DNA from: Podocnemis expansa
Lineage: Eukaryota > Chordata > Testudines > Podocnemididae
NCBI GenBank assembly: GCA_007922195.1
Contig: ML681992.1
Location: 40,221,144-40,285,143 of the forward strand
Length of the DNA: 64,000 bases
Reading direction: 5' to 3'
The translations under genes were made by a program, and so were the position numbers. Shown piece by piece: positions 44,150-55,569 of this stretch; the first letter of the stretch is position 1, and the number at the start of each line of letters is the position of its first letter. The notes beneath the pieces were generated by a model that saw nothing but the letters and a program-made list of their open reading frames with translations, ran no database searches and was not told the DNA's origin.

Positions 44150-45740
44150 AGCTCCATGGAAACTTTTTAAAAATACAGTAGAAGAGTGTATATTAAATTT
44201 ATAAACCATATTAAAAAGAATAGTAAGAGCACCTAAAATACAACTGTAGCTAAACAACAGAGTAAAAGAAGTAGTTGGAGGCAAAAAAGGCATCCTTTAA
44301 AAATTGGAAGACAAATGCTAGTAAGGAAAATAAAAAGGAGCATAAACTCTGGCAGGTTAACAGTAAAAGTGTAATTAGGTAGGTCAAAAAGAATTTGAAG
44401 AGCAACTAGCAAAAGACTTAAAAGCTAACAGCAAAAGATGTTTGAGTGTATCAGAAGCAGAAAGCCTGCCAAACAAATCATTGTGGCCACTGGAGAATTA
44501 AATAAAGGAGCATCAAGGAAGAAATGACCATTGCAAAAAAACTAAGTGAATAGTTTGCATCAGTTCTTCACTGCAGAGGATGTGAGAGTGAGTCCCGCAC
44601 CTGAATCATTTTTTTTAGGTGACAAACCCAAGAAACTGATCCAAGTTAAGGTGTCAAGAGAGTAGGTTTTGGAACAGTTATTAAATGAAACAGTAATAAG
44701 TCACAGGGACCAGATATTCCACCACATATGAAATTGCAGAACTACTAACTGTAGTAGGTGTCTTATTATTTCAACCAGCTTCTGTGCCAGGTGACTGGTG
44801 GATAGCTACTGCAATGCCAGTTTTTAAAGAAGGCTCCAGAAATTGATTCTTGCAGTAACAGGCCATTAATGTAATTTGTCATTTCATCCATGTGTCTAAT
44901 AATGCTTTTGTCAACATAGTTTTTGTAAAGATAAATTATGCCTCACCAATCTCTTAGAATTCTTTGACATGTTAATAGATATGTGGACAATAGTGATCCA
45001 GTGACTATAGTGAACTTCCATAAAGTCTTTCACAAGATTCCTCATCAAAATCTTCAGCAAACTAAGAAGTCATGGGACATGGATCAGTAACTGGTTAAAA
45101 GACTGGAAGCAAACGTAGGAATAAACAGTCAGTTTTCAGAATGAAGTGAGGTAAACAGTGGTGTCCCCACAGAGATCAATACTGGGACTAGTAATGTTCC
45201 ATTCATACATGATCTGGAAAGAGATCTTGGAGTCATTGGGGATAGTTCTCTAAAAACAACTGTTCAATGTACAGCAGCAATCACAATATTTAACAGAACC
45301 TTAGGAGCCATTAGGAAAGAGATAAATGATAAGACAGAAGAAATAAATTAATGGTATACCCATACCTTGAATACTTGTGCAATTGTGGTTGCCCCATCTC
45401 AAGACATATATTAGAATTGGAAATAATATGCAGAAGGGCAACAAAAATTAGGGGTATGTAACAGGTTCTGGGTGAGTAGAGATTAAAAATTCTGTAACTG
45501 TTCATTTTAGAAAAAAGATGACTAAGGAGGTATACGAGAAAGGTCTATAAAATGATGAATGGTGTAGAGATAATGAATAATATACAAAGCAGGGGGTTGT
45601 CCATGAAATTAGTAGGTAGCATAAATATAATGAAGTACTACTTCATACAATACATAGTTACACTATGGATCTCATTGCTAAGGAATGTTGTGACAACTGT
45701 AAGTATAACTTCTTCCAACATGTTTATAGGGAGCTAGCAT
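44150..45740 (+). mobile_element. very old CR1 copy
   Basis: CR1 phrases in order but heavily decayed: ttcttcactgcagaggatg, gtcacagggaccagatattcc, ggactagtaatgttcc, gagatcttggagtc and gaatacttgtgcaattgtgg. No open frame. It lies head-to-tail behind the copy at 42020. Confidence 0.65.
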
Positions 45741-48175
45741 TTGGACAGTGGAAAATTCCCCAAAGTAGAACCAAACCCTCTCCCTCACAAGTTGTTGATA
45801 CTGGCCTTTATAATGCAGAGGTTGGGGTAGGTGAATGGAAGATTTGAAGAGTTTACATACTGACCCAGATGACGCACACAACTGGAGTTCTGGGAAAAGG
45901 TGTCTTTAAGCTGTTGTGGTGAGCTGAGGGTCAGCAGGATTAACAGGAGCTGGACAGTGGGCTGCATGGTTGAAACTTTTAGGTGGGAGCTCAAGACAGA
46001 GGGTTTTCACTGCCAGAGTGTGCCTAGAGCCAGCCCTAATTTTCTGGCTGGGCTCCTGATTCTGCAGGGTTGGACCAGCCACAGGCAGCTACCAGTCATG
46101 CAACCAGAAGGTACCTGAGAGACTCCAACTGCTAGATAGCAACTAGAGTTCTCATAAGGCAGAGGGAGAAAGAGAAGTTCCTGCCAGCAGCTGCAGTGGG
46201 CAGGGTTGGTCTCCAGATGGGTAAGGCCCAGCTTACCTGTAGTTATGCTCCTGGCCTAGTGACCACAGGACAGTGGCAGCCCTTGGGCTCTGTTTATTCT
46301 CTGGAGATTTAAAGCAAATGTGATCCAGCAGTAGGTTCTCCTCACAGAAGTCTAGTGAGTGGCCAAGAAAGGGGTGCTTAACCAGGGCTGTGGGAACTTA
46401 CTTTTTTTTAAGTAGTTTTTATCTTCTATAGTTGCAAAGAAAACCTTGAAAATGTGAACTAAGTACAGTCGGTGATCTCTGCCTGAGTTTTGCATCTATA
46501 ACAGATTTGACTTGAAGGCTAGTGAAGAACTGTTGCTTTTCACTTAGACCAGAATTAAACTAAGCCCACCTCTTAACCTCTTCTTCCAAGGAGCACATCT
46601 TAAGACAAAGGCATGCTTATCAAGATGGAATCAAGAATGGGTTCAGTTGTTCACTAAACAGATTCTAAACTCTTTGTGGTTGTGCTTTCTCTCTTAATGT
46701 CCCATCTTCTCTCCATGTCTGTCTCTTCTTCTTCCTTCCCACAAATGTCTGTCCTCTCATCTCCCACTGTTTTTTTCCCCTTCTGCATTCAGTCAGTAAT
46801 CTCAGTCCCCATGCCTTTCTTTCCTTTCTTATGTATTCTCTAGCCTCTTGCTCTCTCTCTCCGTTTTATTCCATCCCTATTGGCATCTTAACTCCATCCC
46901 ACATTCAGCTGTCTGTCTTCTTTCCTGCAGCCCCCTTGCTGTCTCTGCTTTCCTCTTCTCATTCTCACTTTCACTTATTATTGCCTTTCTGGTATAGGAG
47001 CATTGTTAACACTATTCACATATTAGCCCAGCCAGTCCACTTGTTTATTCTCTGTCAGTGGCACCGTAGCCATGGGCTTTGGAAACAGGAACATCAATCA
47101 GAGAAGCAAGTATAAACACTACTGCACTAGCTGTCCATTTGCTTCAGGCAGAGCTGATGACTGAATCCAATGAGACACACTGAAATGTTAGATGGGCCAT
47201 GGGGGAACTACATCTTCCCTTAAACCAGCAGCAGCCACAGAAAACATGAAAGCAACCAAACTCAGATTGGTTGGCAACCAAATTCAAAGGTTAAAAATTG
47301 AGTCTTCATATCAAGAAATAGACAAGTGTCAGCCTTAGATTGGAAACAACTCTTGCACATGGTGTCTTCTGATTTCTTAGAGGAAAAGAAAAAGAGACAG
47401 GATAACTGCATACATTTTTTAAAAAGCTGAAATCCAGTCATAGAGAAGACATTTGCTTTACATTTCTGTCAGCTATTAGCTAGACTCATTATCATAAAAA
47501 GCATGAATGTGAATTACCAAACTAAGTTGGTGAACAGATTAGTCATATAAAAATAGATCACTAAAAGGAAAGTTAGTATTTGGCGATACTAAATGGTTAA
47601 TCTTTGCACAACATTGTGAAGATGTAAACTGCTATGGAAGAGTTAAGTACTTTATTTTTATTATACTAAGCATAAACTTGCCTCTGTCTTCCAACTCCAT
47701 TGGGCTACTAAGCTCAGAAATATGCACAAAAAGATCATCATCTATCTCCACTAAAAGGAAACAACTCAATGAAAATGTATAACAAAAGATATATAATTAA
47801 AAACAAAATGTACAGATCCTGCATAGACTAGTTTCAGAAAACAGTCTAGACGTTAAGACAGAACAGTAAAAAATGTTTATGCTCAAAATGGAAATCATTT
47901 CAGTTTTATAAGTAAGGTGAGTTGCTCTGAAATTCAGGACCTAAAAATGATGAATGGGGAATAAAAACCAAGAAAGTACACTGTAAAAAGAGAGAAAAGG
48001 AGATGTATATTCCTAAAAGAGACTTTCTCTCTGCGGTGCAGGTGCCATATAGCAGTATTGTAAAATGATACAAAAAATATATTATATAGGAATGAAATAT
48101 AGAAAATGATATATTTGAACACAAACCAGAATTAGAAGCAAATATTTAAAAACAAACCAGAATCATGGTGGTGAA
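45741..48175. other. unannotated sequence
   Basis: About 2.4 kb. Includes a CT-rich stretch at 46670-46980. Frames at 45900-46118 and 46831-47115 have no domain features. No repeat family recognised. Confidence 0.3.
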
Positions 48176-48177
48176 CA

Positions 48178-48358
48178 GGGCTGGATTATCAATGGGGCTA
48201 AACAGGGGCCCTGGGCTCCAGCCCCTCAAACCCCTAAGATAGTTATCCAGTGCTTCCCCACATTGCTCAGTGCTGCTGCTGGTAAGGGGGAGCAGGGCCC
48301 TGGAGCCAGAGGCCAGGTTCTGAGCTCCTGCCCTGCCCCTGGGCTGACTGGTCCAACC
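48178..48358. repeat. GC-rich repeat, continuing after the hAT at 50596
   Basis: acagggctggattatc ... ggctgactggtccaacc; the composition and cagggctgg start match the blocks at 8209 and 17742. Sequence continues beyond the hAT element at 50604 (ccaggggccaag ... ttgcagccttggggg) to about 50870. Confidence 0.4.
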
Positions 48359-48509
48359 CAATGTTCTCTCTAAGGATTGGGATGTCATGAGCAAAACTTT
48401 TAGCTTGTGAGCAGAAATTTTGCCTTATGGTAACTTGTGAGTCCAACTTTACAGTGACGCATCATTATCACTTTTTACCTAAACTACAGCTGCATACTTT
48501 GCAAAATAG

Positions 48510-49507
48510 TTCCAAAGGTGCAGCTATGTTAATCAAGGTCAGCAAAAGAAGCCAATAGTCCTGTGACACTTAAAGACTAACAGATTTATTTATCACATGA
48601 GCTTTCATGGGAGAAAATCCTACTTTGTCAGATGCTTTGAAGATGAAGGAACTTACAGAATGGGAGGATATAAATGCAAGGGAGTGTAAGAGATGGGAAC
48701 AGGTCACACTGTAGCAGCAAATCAAAGCATTCATTAAGATTCAAACACTGAGGCATAGCTTGTAGAGAAAGGTGAAGTCAAATAATCTGTTGTAATGGGA
48801 AAAGAAGCCATAGTCACAATTTAACCCTGCTTTCACACAATCAAATCTGCATATTGATTCTAATTCATCTTTTTCTCTCTGAAGTCTTGATGTCCCATTG
48901 ACTTTCTTGAGCACAGTCAGCAACAAGTCATCCACAGAGTGATTAGATAGACAAAAGTGTTCAGAAACTGGTTTTGTAGTGTTATGATTTCTGATGTCAG
49001 TTTTGTGCCAGTTTATTCTTTTTCACAGAGATTGTCCTGTTTGTCCAATGTATAAGATGTGGGGGCATTTCTGGAATATGATGGCATAAATCACATTAGT
49101 GGATGAGCAGGTGAATGAGCCCTTGATGGAGTAGCTGGCTTGATGGTAAATGGGACATCAAGACTTCAAAGAAAAACAGCTGAATTAGAATCGATAGGCA
49201 GATTTCGTTGTGTGAAAGCAGGATTAAATCTTGACTATTGCTTCTTTTCCCATTACAACAGGTGATTTGAATTCACCCACCTCTACCTGCTGTTTCCCAG
49301 TGTTTAAATCTTAACAACTGCTCTGATTTGCTGTTACTGTATGACCTGATCCCATGTCTTACTTTCCCTTGCATTTATCATCATCCCATTCTGTAAATTC
49401 CTCCTTCTTCAAAGCATCTGACAAAGTGGGATTTCTCCAATGAAAGCTCATGTGATAAATAAATCTGTTAGTCTTTAAGTGCCACAAGACTCCTTGCTTC
49501 ATTTGTA
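48510..49507 (-). mobile_element. Penelope-like element remnant, inverted-repeat form, with GIY-YIG region
   Basis: Arms 48510-48870 and 49160-49507 are inverted copies of about 350 bases; direct repeats CAAAATAG flank it (48502-48509, 49508-49515). The centre (about 48870-49160), read on the minus strand, encodes the Penelope C-terminal endonuclease: NVIYAI, then CP..LYIGQTGQSL, a stop, RIN.HKTDI and KPVSEHF. These are the GIY-YIG core (Tyr-Ile / Tyr-Ile-Gly) and downstream motifs. Further codons appear at 48741-48935. At least one stop interrupts it, so no function is expected. Confidence 0.8.
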
Positions 49508-49732
49508 CAAAATAGGCCTATGTTTTAAACAGTATTTATTAAAAATTAAAATAGGCATATGTTTTAAAATGTGTTTATTAAAATGACTATCTTTTAAAAT
49601 GTGTTTATTGTAAATAGAATTAATTAATTGGGTTTAATTAATTGAATTTGTGTGAATTTTATTTGAAATTTAATTTTTAGAAAGCTTTTCAATTAAACTA
49701 ATTTTTAAAGTTTTTAAAAAATGGAGAGAAGG

Positions 49733-50222
49733 ACAGAAAGAAGGAAGAGGAGAAAGAAAGAAAAAGAAAGAAGGAAGTGAAGAGAGAAGAAAGAGAAAGA
49801 AAAAAAGAAAAAGAGAAAGGAAGTGAAAGAGAAGGAAGGAGGAGAGAAGAGAAAAAAGGAAGAAAGAGAAAGGAAGGGAAAGAAAAAATAGGAAAAAGGA
49901 AAGAAGAAAGAGAAAAAGAAATAAGGAAGGAAACAAGAAAGGAAGAAAGAGAAAGAGAGAAAAAGAAAGAGGGAAGGGAAGTAAGAAGAGAAAGAGGGAA
50001 GGAAGAGAGAAAAAGAAGAAAGTAAAAGAAAGAAGGAAGGAAAGTGAGAAGAGAACGAAAAGGAAGGAACAGAAAAAGAAAGGAAGAAGAAGGAAGGAAA
50101 AGAGAAAAAGAAGAAAGGAAAGAGGAAAAGGAAGTAGAAAGGAAACAAGAGAAAAAAAGAAAGATGAAAGGAAGAGAAAGAAGGAAAAGATATGGAAAGA
50201 AGAGAGATAAAGATAAAAGAAA
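49733..50222. repeat. polypurine/polypyrimidine tract, about 490 bp
   Basis: The plus strand is almost purely G and A (gaaagaaaggaagg-type words), with only a few pyrimidines. Such tracts can form triplex DNA. The long frames on both strands (up to 216 codons; Ser/Phe/Leu on minus, Lys/Glu/Arg on plus) are by-products. Confidence 0.95.
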
Positions 50223-50869
50223 GCAGGGGTCAGCCTCCTCCTCCTCCCCTTCTGTGAACGCGGAGGCTGCCCTGCAGGTACTGCTCAGCTCAGCTGGGCA
50301 GCTGAGATCAGAGTGGCTGGCCAGCAGGGTGCCACCATCACCTCCCAAAGCCCCACAGTGATCGCTGCCTCTGAGCCTGAGCCTCTCAGGGCAGCTGGTC
50401 TTTCTTCCTTTCTCCAGCCTAGTGCTGCTGTGAGAGGCTCAGGCTCAGAGACAGCACTCGCTGCAGGATTTTGGGAGCTGATGTTGCCTCCTTGCTGGCC
50501 AGCTGCTGAGCCCTGATCCCCTGTGCTCCAGAAAATGCCATGCGCTAGGACTGGAAAAGTTGTGTGTGTGCGTGCACACGTTAGAGGGACCAGTGGTCCA
50601 ATCCCAGGGGCCAAGTAGACCAGAGCCTGCACGCTGTGCCCGGGGTTAGGGCTGGCTGGTGCAGCCTTCACTCTGGCCCAGAACAGCTCTCCAGGGGCCT
50701 TGCAGCCTTGGGGGTGGGGGTGGGCTGCATTATGGTCATTGTACCATGCACCTCCCTGCCTCCCCTCCACCAGCAGATTAACTGGAGTGAGGCCAGTGCA
50801 GGAGCATCCTCTAGCCCCAGAGCTCCCCAAGCAACAGAAGGCAGGGGCCCAGCCCCCATAGTAGGGACA

Positions 50870-51650
50870 CTTTCCAGATCACTGCAGGCTCATTTACTCT
50901 GGTCCATCAGGTTAACAAAGAACCTGATATGCATTCAGCCTTTGCTCCAGACTAGGACCACACCCATTCACACTCTAAAATCTACATAGCTCTAGATAAA
51001 ACAAACACCAGTTTATTTATTAAAATATGATTTTATGTGAATACATAGCAATTCAGTGTACAATCAATCAATCAATCAGCTCAATCAGTCAGGAATTACC
51101 ACAAGCAAATAAAAAATAAGATGCATTCTAAGCTAAGGGTTACTGTAGTAGTCCAATTCTATTTTACCCATATGGCTGGCTGATGATAGTTTACAGCTTA
51201 GTCCTTCTGGCCATTTGGGTAGTCACAGGTCTTGGAAGTTGTTTCAAGATGCAGCTCCAAGCAGCAAAAAGCCCTACAGAGTTCCAAATGTCTCCTTTTC
51301 CTTTTTTTCTTTCCCTTCCCACTATTCAGGTGATATTTCCCACTCTCGCCAAAGCCTGTAGTTTGCATAGCCCTTGTGATGCATCCCTTTTGGCTCTGTG
51401 CTGGGAGACATCTCTGATTGTTTCTCCACCCCAAACCATGTGAAACTCATGATTCACAACTGTACACATATGCAATGCTTCAGGAAACATGCTACCACAA
51501 CAATAATGTAGAGTACATTATGAGCTTTCAAAAAAGACCCAGCATAGTATATATTGCTTTAAACTAAACAATTACACTGCAAAAGGGAACGGGAAAGTTA
51601 CACAAATTACATTACATGGGCATGTTGGAGGTGCATCCCATGACAAGCAC
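50870..51650. repeat. possible LTR-like sequence
   Basis: Features reminiscent of turtle LTRs read on the minus strand (aacaccagtttatttattaaa at 51006-51026, a short (caat)n at 51060-51080). No defined ends or second copy in the window; weak call. Confidence 0.25.
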
Positions 51651-53097
51651 CTCCGTGAGGATTTCTGAAAAATAATTTACTCTTTGAAACAAAAATATGT
51701 AGTATAAATAGGAAGAAAGAGGAAATTGTAGCACAAAGTGATTTTCTATGTTGTAAATATGACTAATCAAAATTGTCAAAACTGCGTTGAAATAATATCA
51801 ACTAGCTGATGATGAACGGTACTTGGTAATATATGAAGCTGAAATTTTTCACAAACAAATGGTTGAATAATAGAACATCAAGGAAAGCTCACAGAAATTC
51901 CATGTGCAACAAAAACAAATAAAAACCCTGAATATGCTCTTGAAGTAATGCATTGTTAATTATTTGCTTTGCTGTAATAGTGAAATTATTGGCCATATGT
52001 TTAAACAGATGATTGGAAAAAATGATGCGATGATATCAATCCAGTGGTCAATGGATAAGAGGGAGGAAGGGATGCTGAGGAGGAGGAACATGGATGGAAG
52101 GCAAAGAAGCAGGGGCTTATCTGATAGAAAAGAGGGACCAGGGGATTCTTGGGCTAGGGCAACAGAGAGGGGATATGAAGTGTGGAAGAGAGTGATTGGG
52201 GCATTTTCTGGAAGACAGAAGAAAAGACTTACAGAGTTTGGGTACGGAGTCGTGTTCCCTGGTGACAAGCTCAGCACCTTCTTTGAAAGAGAAAAATGCC
52301 AAAACTTCCGTCAGATGGAAGAAAGAAAGAAAATTACATCTTTGCATATTGAACATGGCAATCACTAGGGCACACTCTGTGGGTGGACTGTCGAAAACTT
52401 GTAGAAGAAGGCGGCACTAAATAAGTAGTAACCCTTCTCAATATCATAAACCCATCATCTGGATCTTGTGGAAGCTCCTCCACAAAGTTGGGGATTCTTA
52501 CATGAATAGGAAGCAGCCCAAACAGGAGGAGAGGGGACATCAGAAGACTGTATACTTGCACTGAACCTACACAAGTTCTCCAATCCTTGCCCAGCCCCAC
52601 AAACATTCCACCTAAAAGTGCATACAAAATAGGTCAACAGAGAGCTTTGATTACCCCGCCTGTCCCACCCCCACACTTCCCACAGTAGGGAGTGCTGGGC
52701 TGCCAAGGAGTTGTCTATTAGAGCTTGCATGAAGACAAAGGGTGCCCACTGCAATCCCCAAACCAAACCAATCCCCCTGACATAAAATAATGTCAGAAAA
52801 AGCTAACTGAAAAGGCATTACAGTGCTTGCAGTAAATTCAGATGTTTTTCCCAACATGGGTGGCAATAAAAGAAGAGAAATTTCTGTGAGGTTACATTCA
52901 GAGTTCATCCCAGATCATTTCATTGGGATTGGAGGGAGATGCAGCATTTAGAGGAACGGTGGAAGGTTAGGACCACTTGTGCAGAAACACTATATTCCAC
53001 TTTGTATTTCTTGTCCTATTGTTTTACCCTACTCCCTGGAAATAAGGCTTCAATGGAGTTGAGCTACCAGGGATTCAAGATAATGTTGCTGTGAAGC
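51651..53097. other. unannotated sequence
   Basis: The frame at 51964-52368 (134 codons, Arg/Lys-rich) has no recognised domain and overlaps an antisense frame of similar length. No repeat recognised. Confidence 0.3.
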
Positions 53098-53200
53098 TCA
53101 GGTAGCAGCTGTCCAAGAAGTCACCCTTACTGGCTTTCCACACCATAAAGAAGACTTTGCAGAATTAGTAATGCATCCCAAGACTGTATTACCTTTTCCA
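53098..53200 (+). CDS. weak candidate exon
   Basis: An open frame from about 53082 ends at a strong donor (ccag/GTAAGATC, exon end 53200): ...LTGFPHHKEDFAELVMHPKT VLPFPG. The acceptor is unclear (gctcag/gta at 53100 with a poor pyrimidine tract, or cataaag at 53149). The open length is short enough to be chance. No gene is recognised. Confidence 0.2.
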
Positions 53201-54495
53201 GGTAAGATCCTTTGGACTGAAATTGGACAGTCTCCATCTCCTCTACCCCCCCATTCCACTCGTTGCTCCCAGCCTGGTCAGTTTTCAGCCTTTCCCCTGC
53301 ATGAATCCCAAAACCATTGTGAGTCCTCTGTGAGGTCCTTGGAAGATAATCAGTGCTGCAGAAGTGGCTAACCTCGTCTCTCTTTTTGCATGGAACGAAT
53401 GAAATCTCTGCACAGATCCTCGTACCACATCTTGAATCTAGATATTTATTGCCTTAAAAATTCAACTGAAAAGGAAACTAAATATATCCAAGAGCAGCAG
53501 GACAATAATGAATATCTCAACAGCTGAACATTCTGATGTTTTCCCAATTAATTTAGTACCAGAAATTAAGGTAAATACTTTGATATCAAAATGTTTGGTG
53601 GATTTTATTATCAGTGATAAAGGGATTTGCTTATAAGTTATTTAAAAGCCCAACTCAGCTCCCACTGATGGCAATAGAAATAATCTCATTGTCCTCATCA
53701 GGAGACAGGTCAAATCTTAAACAGAAAGCCTTTAATAATGGGAATTGTCTCAGGGTGGCTGCTCCTTTAAAGGGAGATGGGTCTTAGCTCCACCTGTGAC
53801 ATGGCCACCTCTCCTTCCCAGGTGAGGAAAATGAAAAAGATAATTGGATTCACATGATCGGACTCCACCAGTAAGCTAAGCAAGTAAGCACCTATCTCCC
53901 ACTGCTTTGTGAATCACACTGGGGCTTAGGCAGGAAACAGGTGTCCAGATGCCTAACGGGGGCAATAATGCACACACCCAGACCAGAGGAAGATACTTTG
54001 GTGCTTAGAGAACTTTTACCCTGAAAAATTAGGTGCTGAATGAGTTTAGGCATTCACAGAATTGGGTGCAGTTGAGCAGGGGTTTTGTGGATCACAGTAG
54101 GGCCTAAAATCGGGATATAGGCACTTAAATATATGATTAGGTGCCTAAGTACCTTTGTAGATCTGGGCTATTAAACCCATTCCTGGTCCATTCAAGCTCC
54201 ACAGGAGTTTTGCTGTTGACTTCAATGGAACAGTATCAAACCATTATATTTTGACTAACACTGCAGTGGACTGGCAGTATGTGATATACCTTTTAAAATG
54301 AGTATTGGTGAACATTAAATATTTATCGTTAGAACATGCTTTGTCTGTTCAGCCCTATGCTGAGGAGAGCAGAGGCACACCATCCCCATAGCAAGCACTC
54401 CAATGCTAGGTTATGTGAAAATTAAAAAAAAAAAAGATTCAATAGGTCTAAGGGCCCAAGCAAGCTAATGTTTCTGTGAAAGGTCTAAACTCTGT
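53201..54495. other. unannotated sequence
   Basis: Contains gtgcctaag-type words at 54130-54160 and an A-run at 54423-54435. No gene recognised. Confidence 0.3.
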
Positions 54496-54839
54496 GGCTA
54501 TGTCTACACTAGAAAAATTTAGGTCAAACTTTAATTCAAACTAAACTCACCCTTATTAAGTCAAATTAACAAAGTGGACCAAGTCAATTTAAAGTCAAAT
54601 TAATAAAGTCAAATTAAGGGTTAATCCAGGTGTACACCATCCTTTGTTCAAACTAAGGAGTTGAATTAAGGCTTAGTTCAAACTAACAGGCAGTTCTTAT
54701 TCATTTGAATTAAGCTTTCTTTAAGTTGAATTAAGGAATTTCTTAATTCAATTTAGTGAAAGTCTAGTGTAGACAGGGACTAATTTAGTTTTAATTAAGC
54801 CTCCTTAACTCAACCTAAATTGCCAGTATAGACATAGCC
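54496..54839. mobile_element. inverted-repeat MITE
   Basis: Begins GGCTATGTCTACACTAG and ends CAGTATAGACATAGCC; interior rich in ttaattcaaactaa palindromes. Same family as 4130, 16739 and 26589. No clear target duplication here. Confidence 0.75.
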
Positions 54840-55540
54840 ACTGTAATTGCATCTTATAAGTTGCAAGGTGAGATCCAGAAAGGGTTAAATGACTTGCCCA
54901 AGGTTACAGGAAAGTCTTTGGTAAGTTCGAGGCCACTGTCAATATAGTATTTTGCAATCAATATTGCTCTAAGTTACCAGGCTATAAGTGTGCACATGAA
55001 TGCACTTCATTTTTAAGGTGCTTCTATCTCTTTTTTCTGAACACAATTTCTGGAGCTCATACAGTGTGCCTCCTTAAAGTTTACATCCTGGCAACATTTA
55101 AGAGCAAGGTCACAAGACAATCAAGTTTGCCCTAACGTAATAGCAAAAGATCAGGAAAGATGTGATTTTTTTTTAAACTAAATAAGTTTTTGTGTACTGC
55201 TTCTTTTACTATGTGTGCATGTGTGTTTGTATGTATTTTATGATTTAATACATTTTAATGGCTTCCTGATTATACAGCTGTTCCTCTTTTAGATATAATG
55301 TTTCTTTTGTCATCACTAGGTCAGGAAACTCAAACTAACAGAGGACAATTTCATTATGATGACATACTATTTTTAGAAAATACAGGATGAATAACTATGC
55401 CAGAAACTGAAGGCCAACAGATGCAAGGAAACTGAAATTAGATAGTATCATATTTTCTATTCTTATGGCCATCTATCTAATGTTAGCATCTGAGTGCCTA
55501 ATAGAGAATCTGACCCAGAGTTTCCCCTAAACTGAGCCTA
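54840..55540. other. unannotated sequence
   Basis: AT-rich; no gene or classified repeat seen. Confidence 0.3.
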
Positions 55541-55569
55541 CCAGGAAAAAAAAAACCAAAAAACCCCAA

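Larger units (their letters stand above)
48359..50595. mobile_element. 2.2-kb hAT element, CAATGTTCCCTCTAA family, second copy
   Basis: Ends CAATGTTCTCTCTAA / TTAGAGGGACCAGTG; flanks gtccaacc (48351-48358) and gtccaatc (50596-50603) match at 7 of 8. Subterminal similarity to 33201: tgagcaaaacttttagcttgtgag at left, gtgcacacgttag at right. It contains a Penelope inverted repeat and a polypurine tract; no transposase. Confidence 0.82.

Noticed and set aside
44150..45740. Same CR1 insertion as 42020-44138
   Set aside because: A complete 3' tail at about 44110-44138 precedes it and it is much more diverged, so it is a separate, older copy.
49670..50361. Frames of 82-216 codons in the purine tract
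   Set aside because: They encode only the low-complexity repeat (Ser/Phe/Leu or Lys/Glu/Arg).
51964..52368. 134-codon basic frame as a gene
   Set aside because: No domain, no splice context, and an antisense frame of similar length overlaps it.
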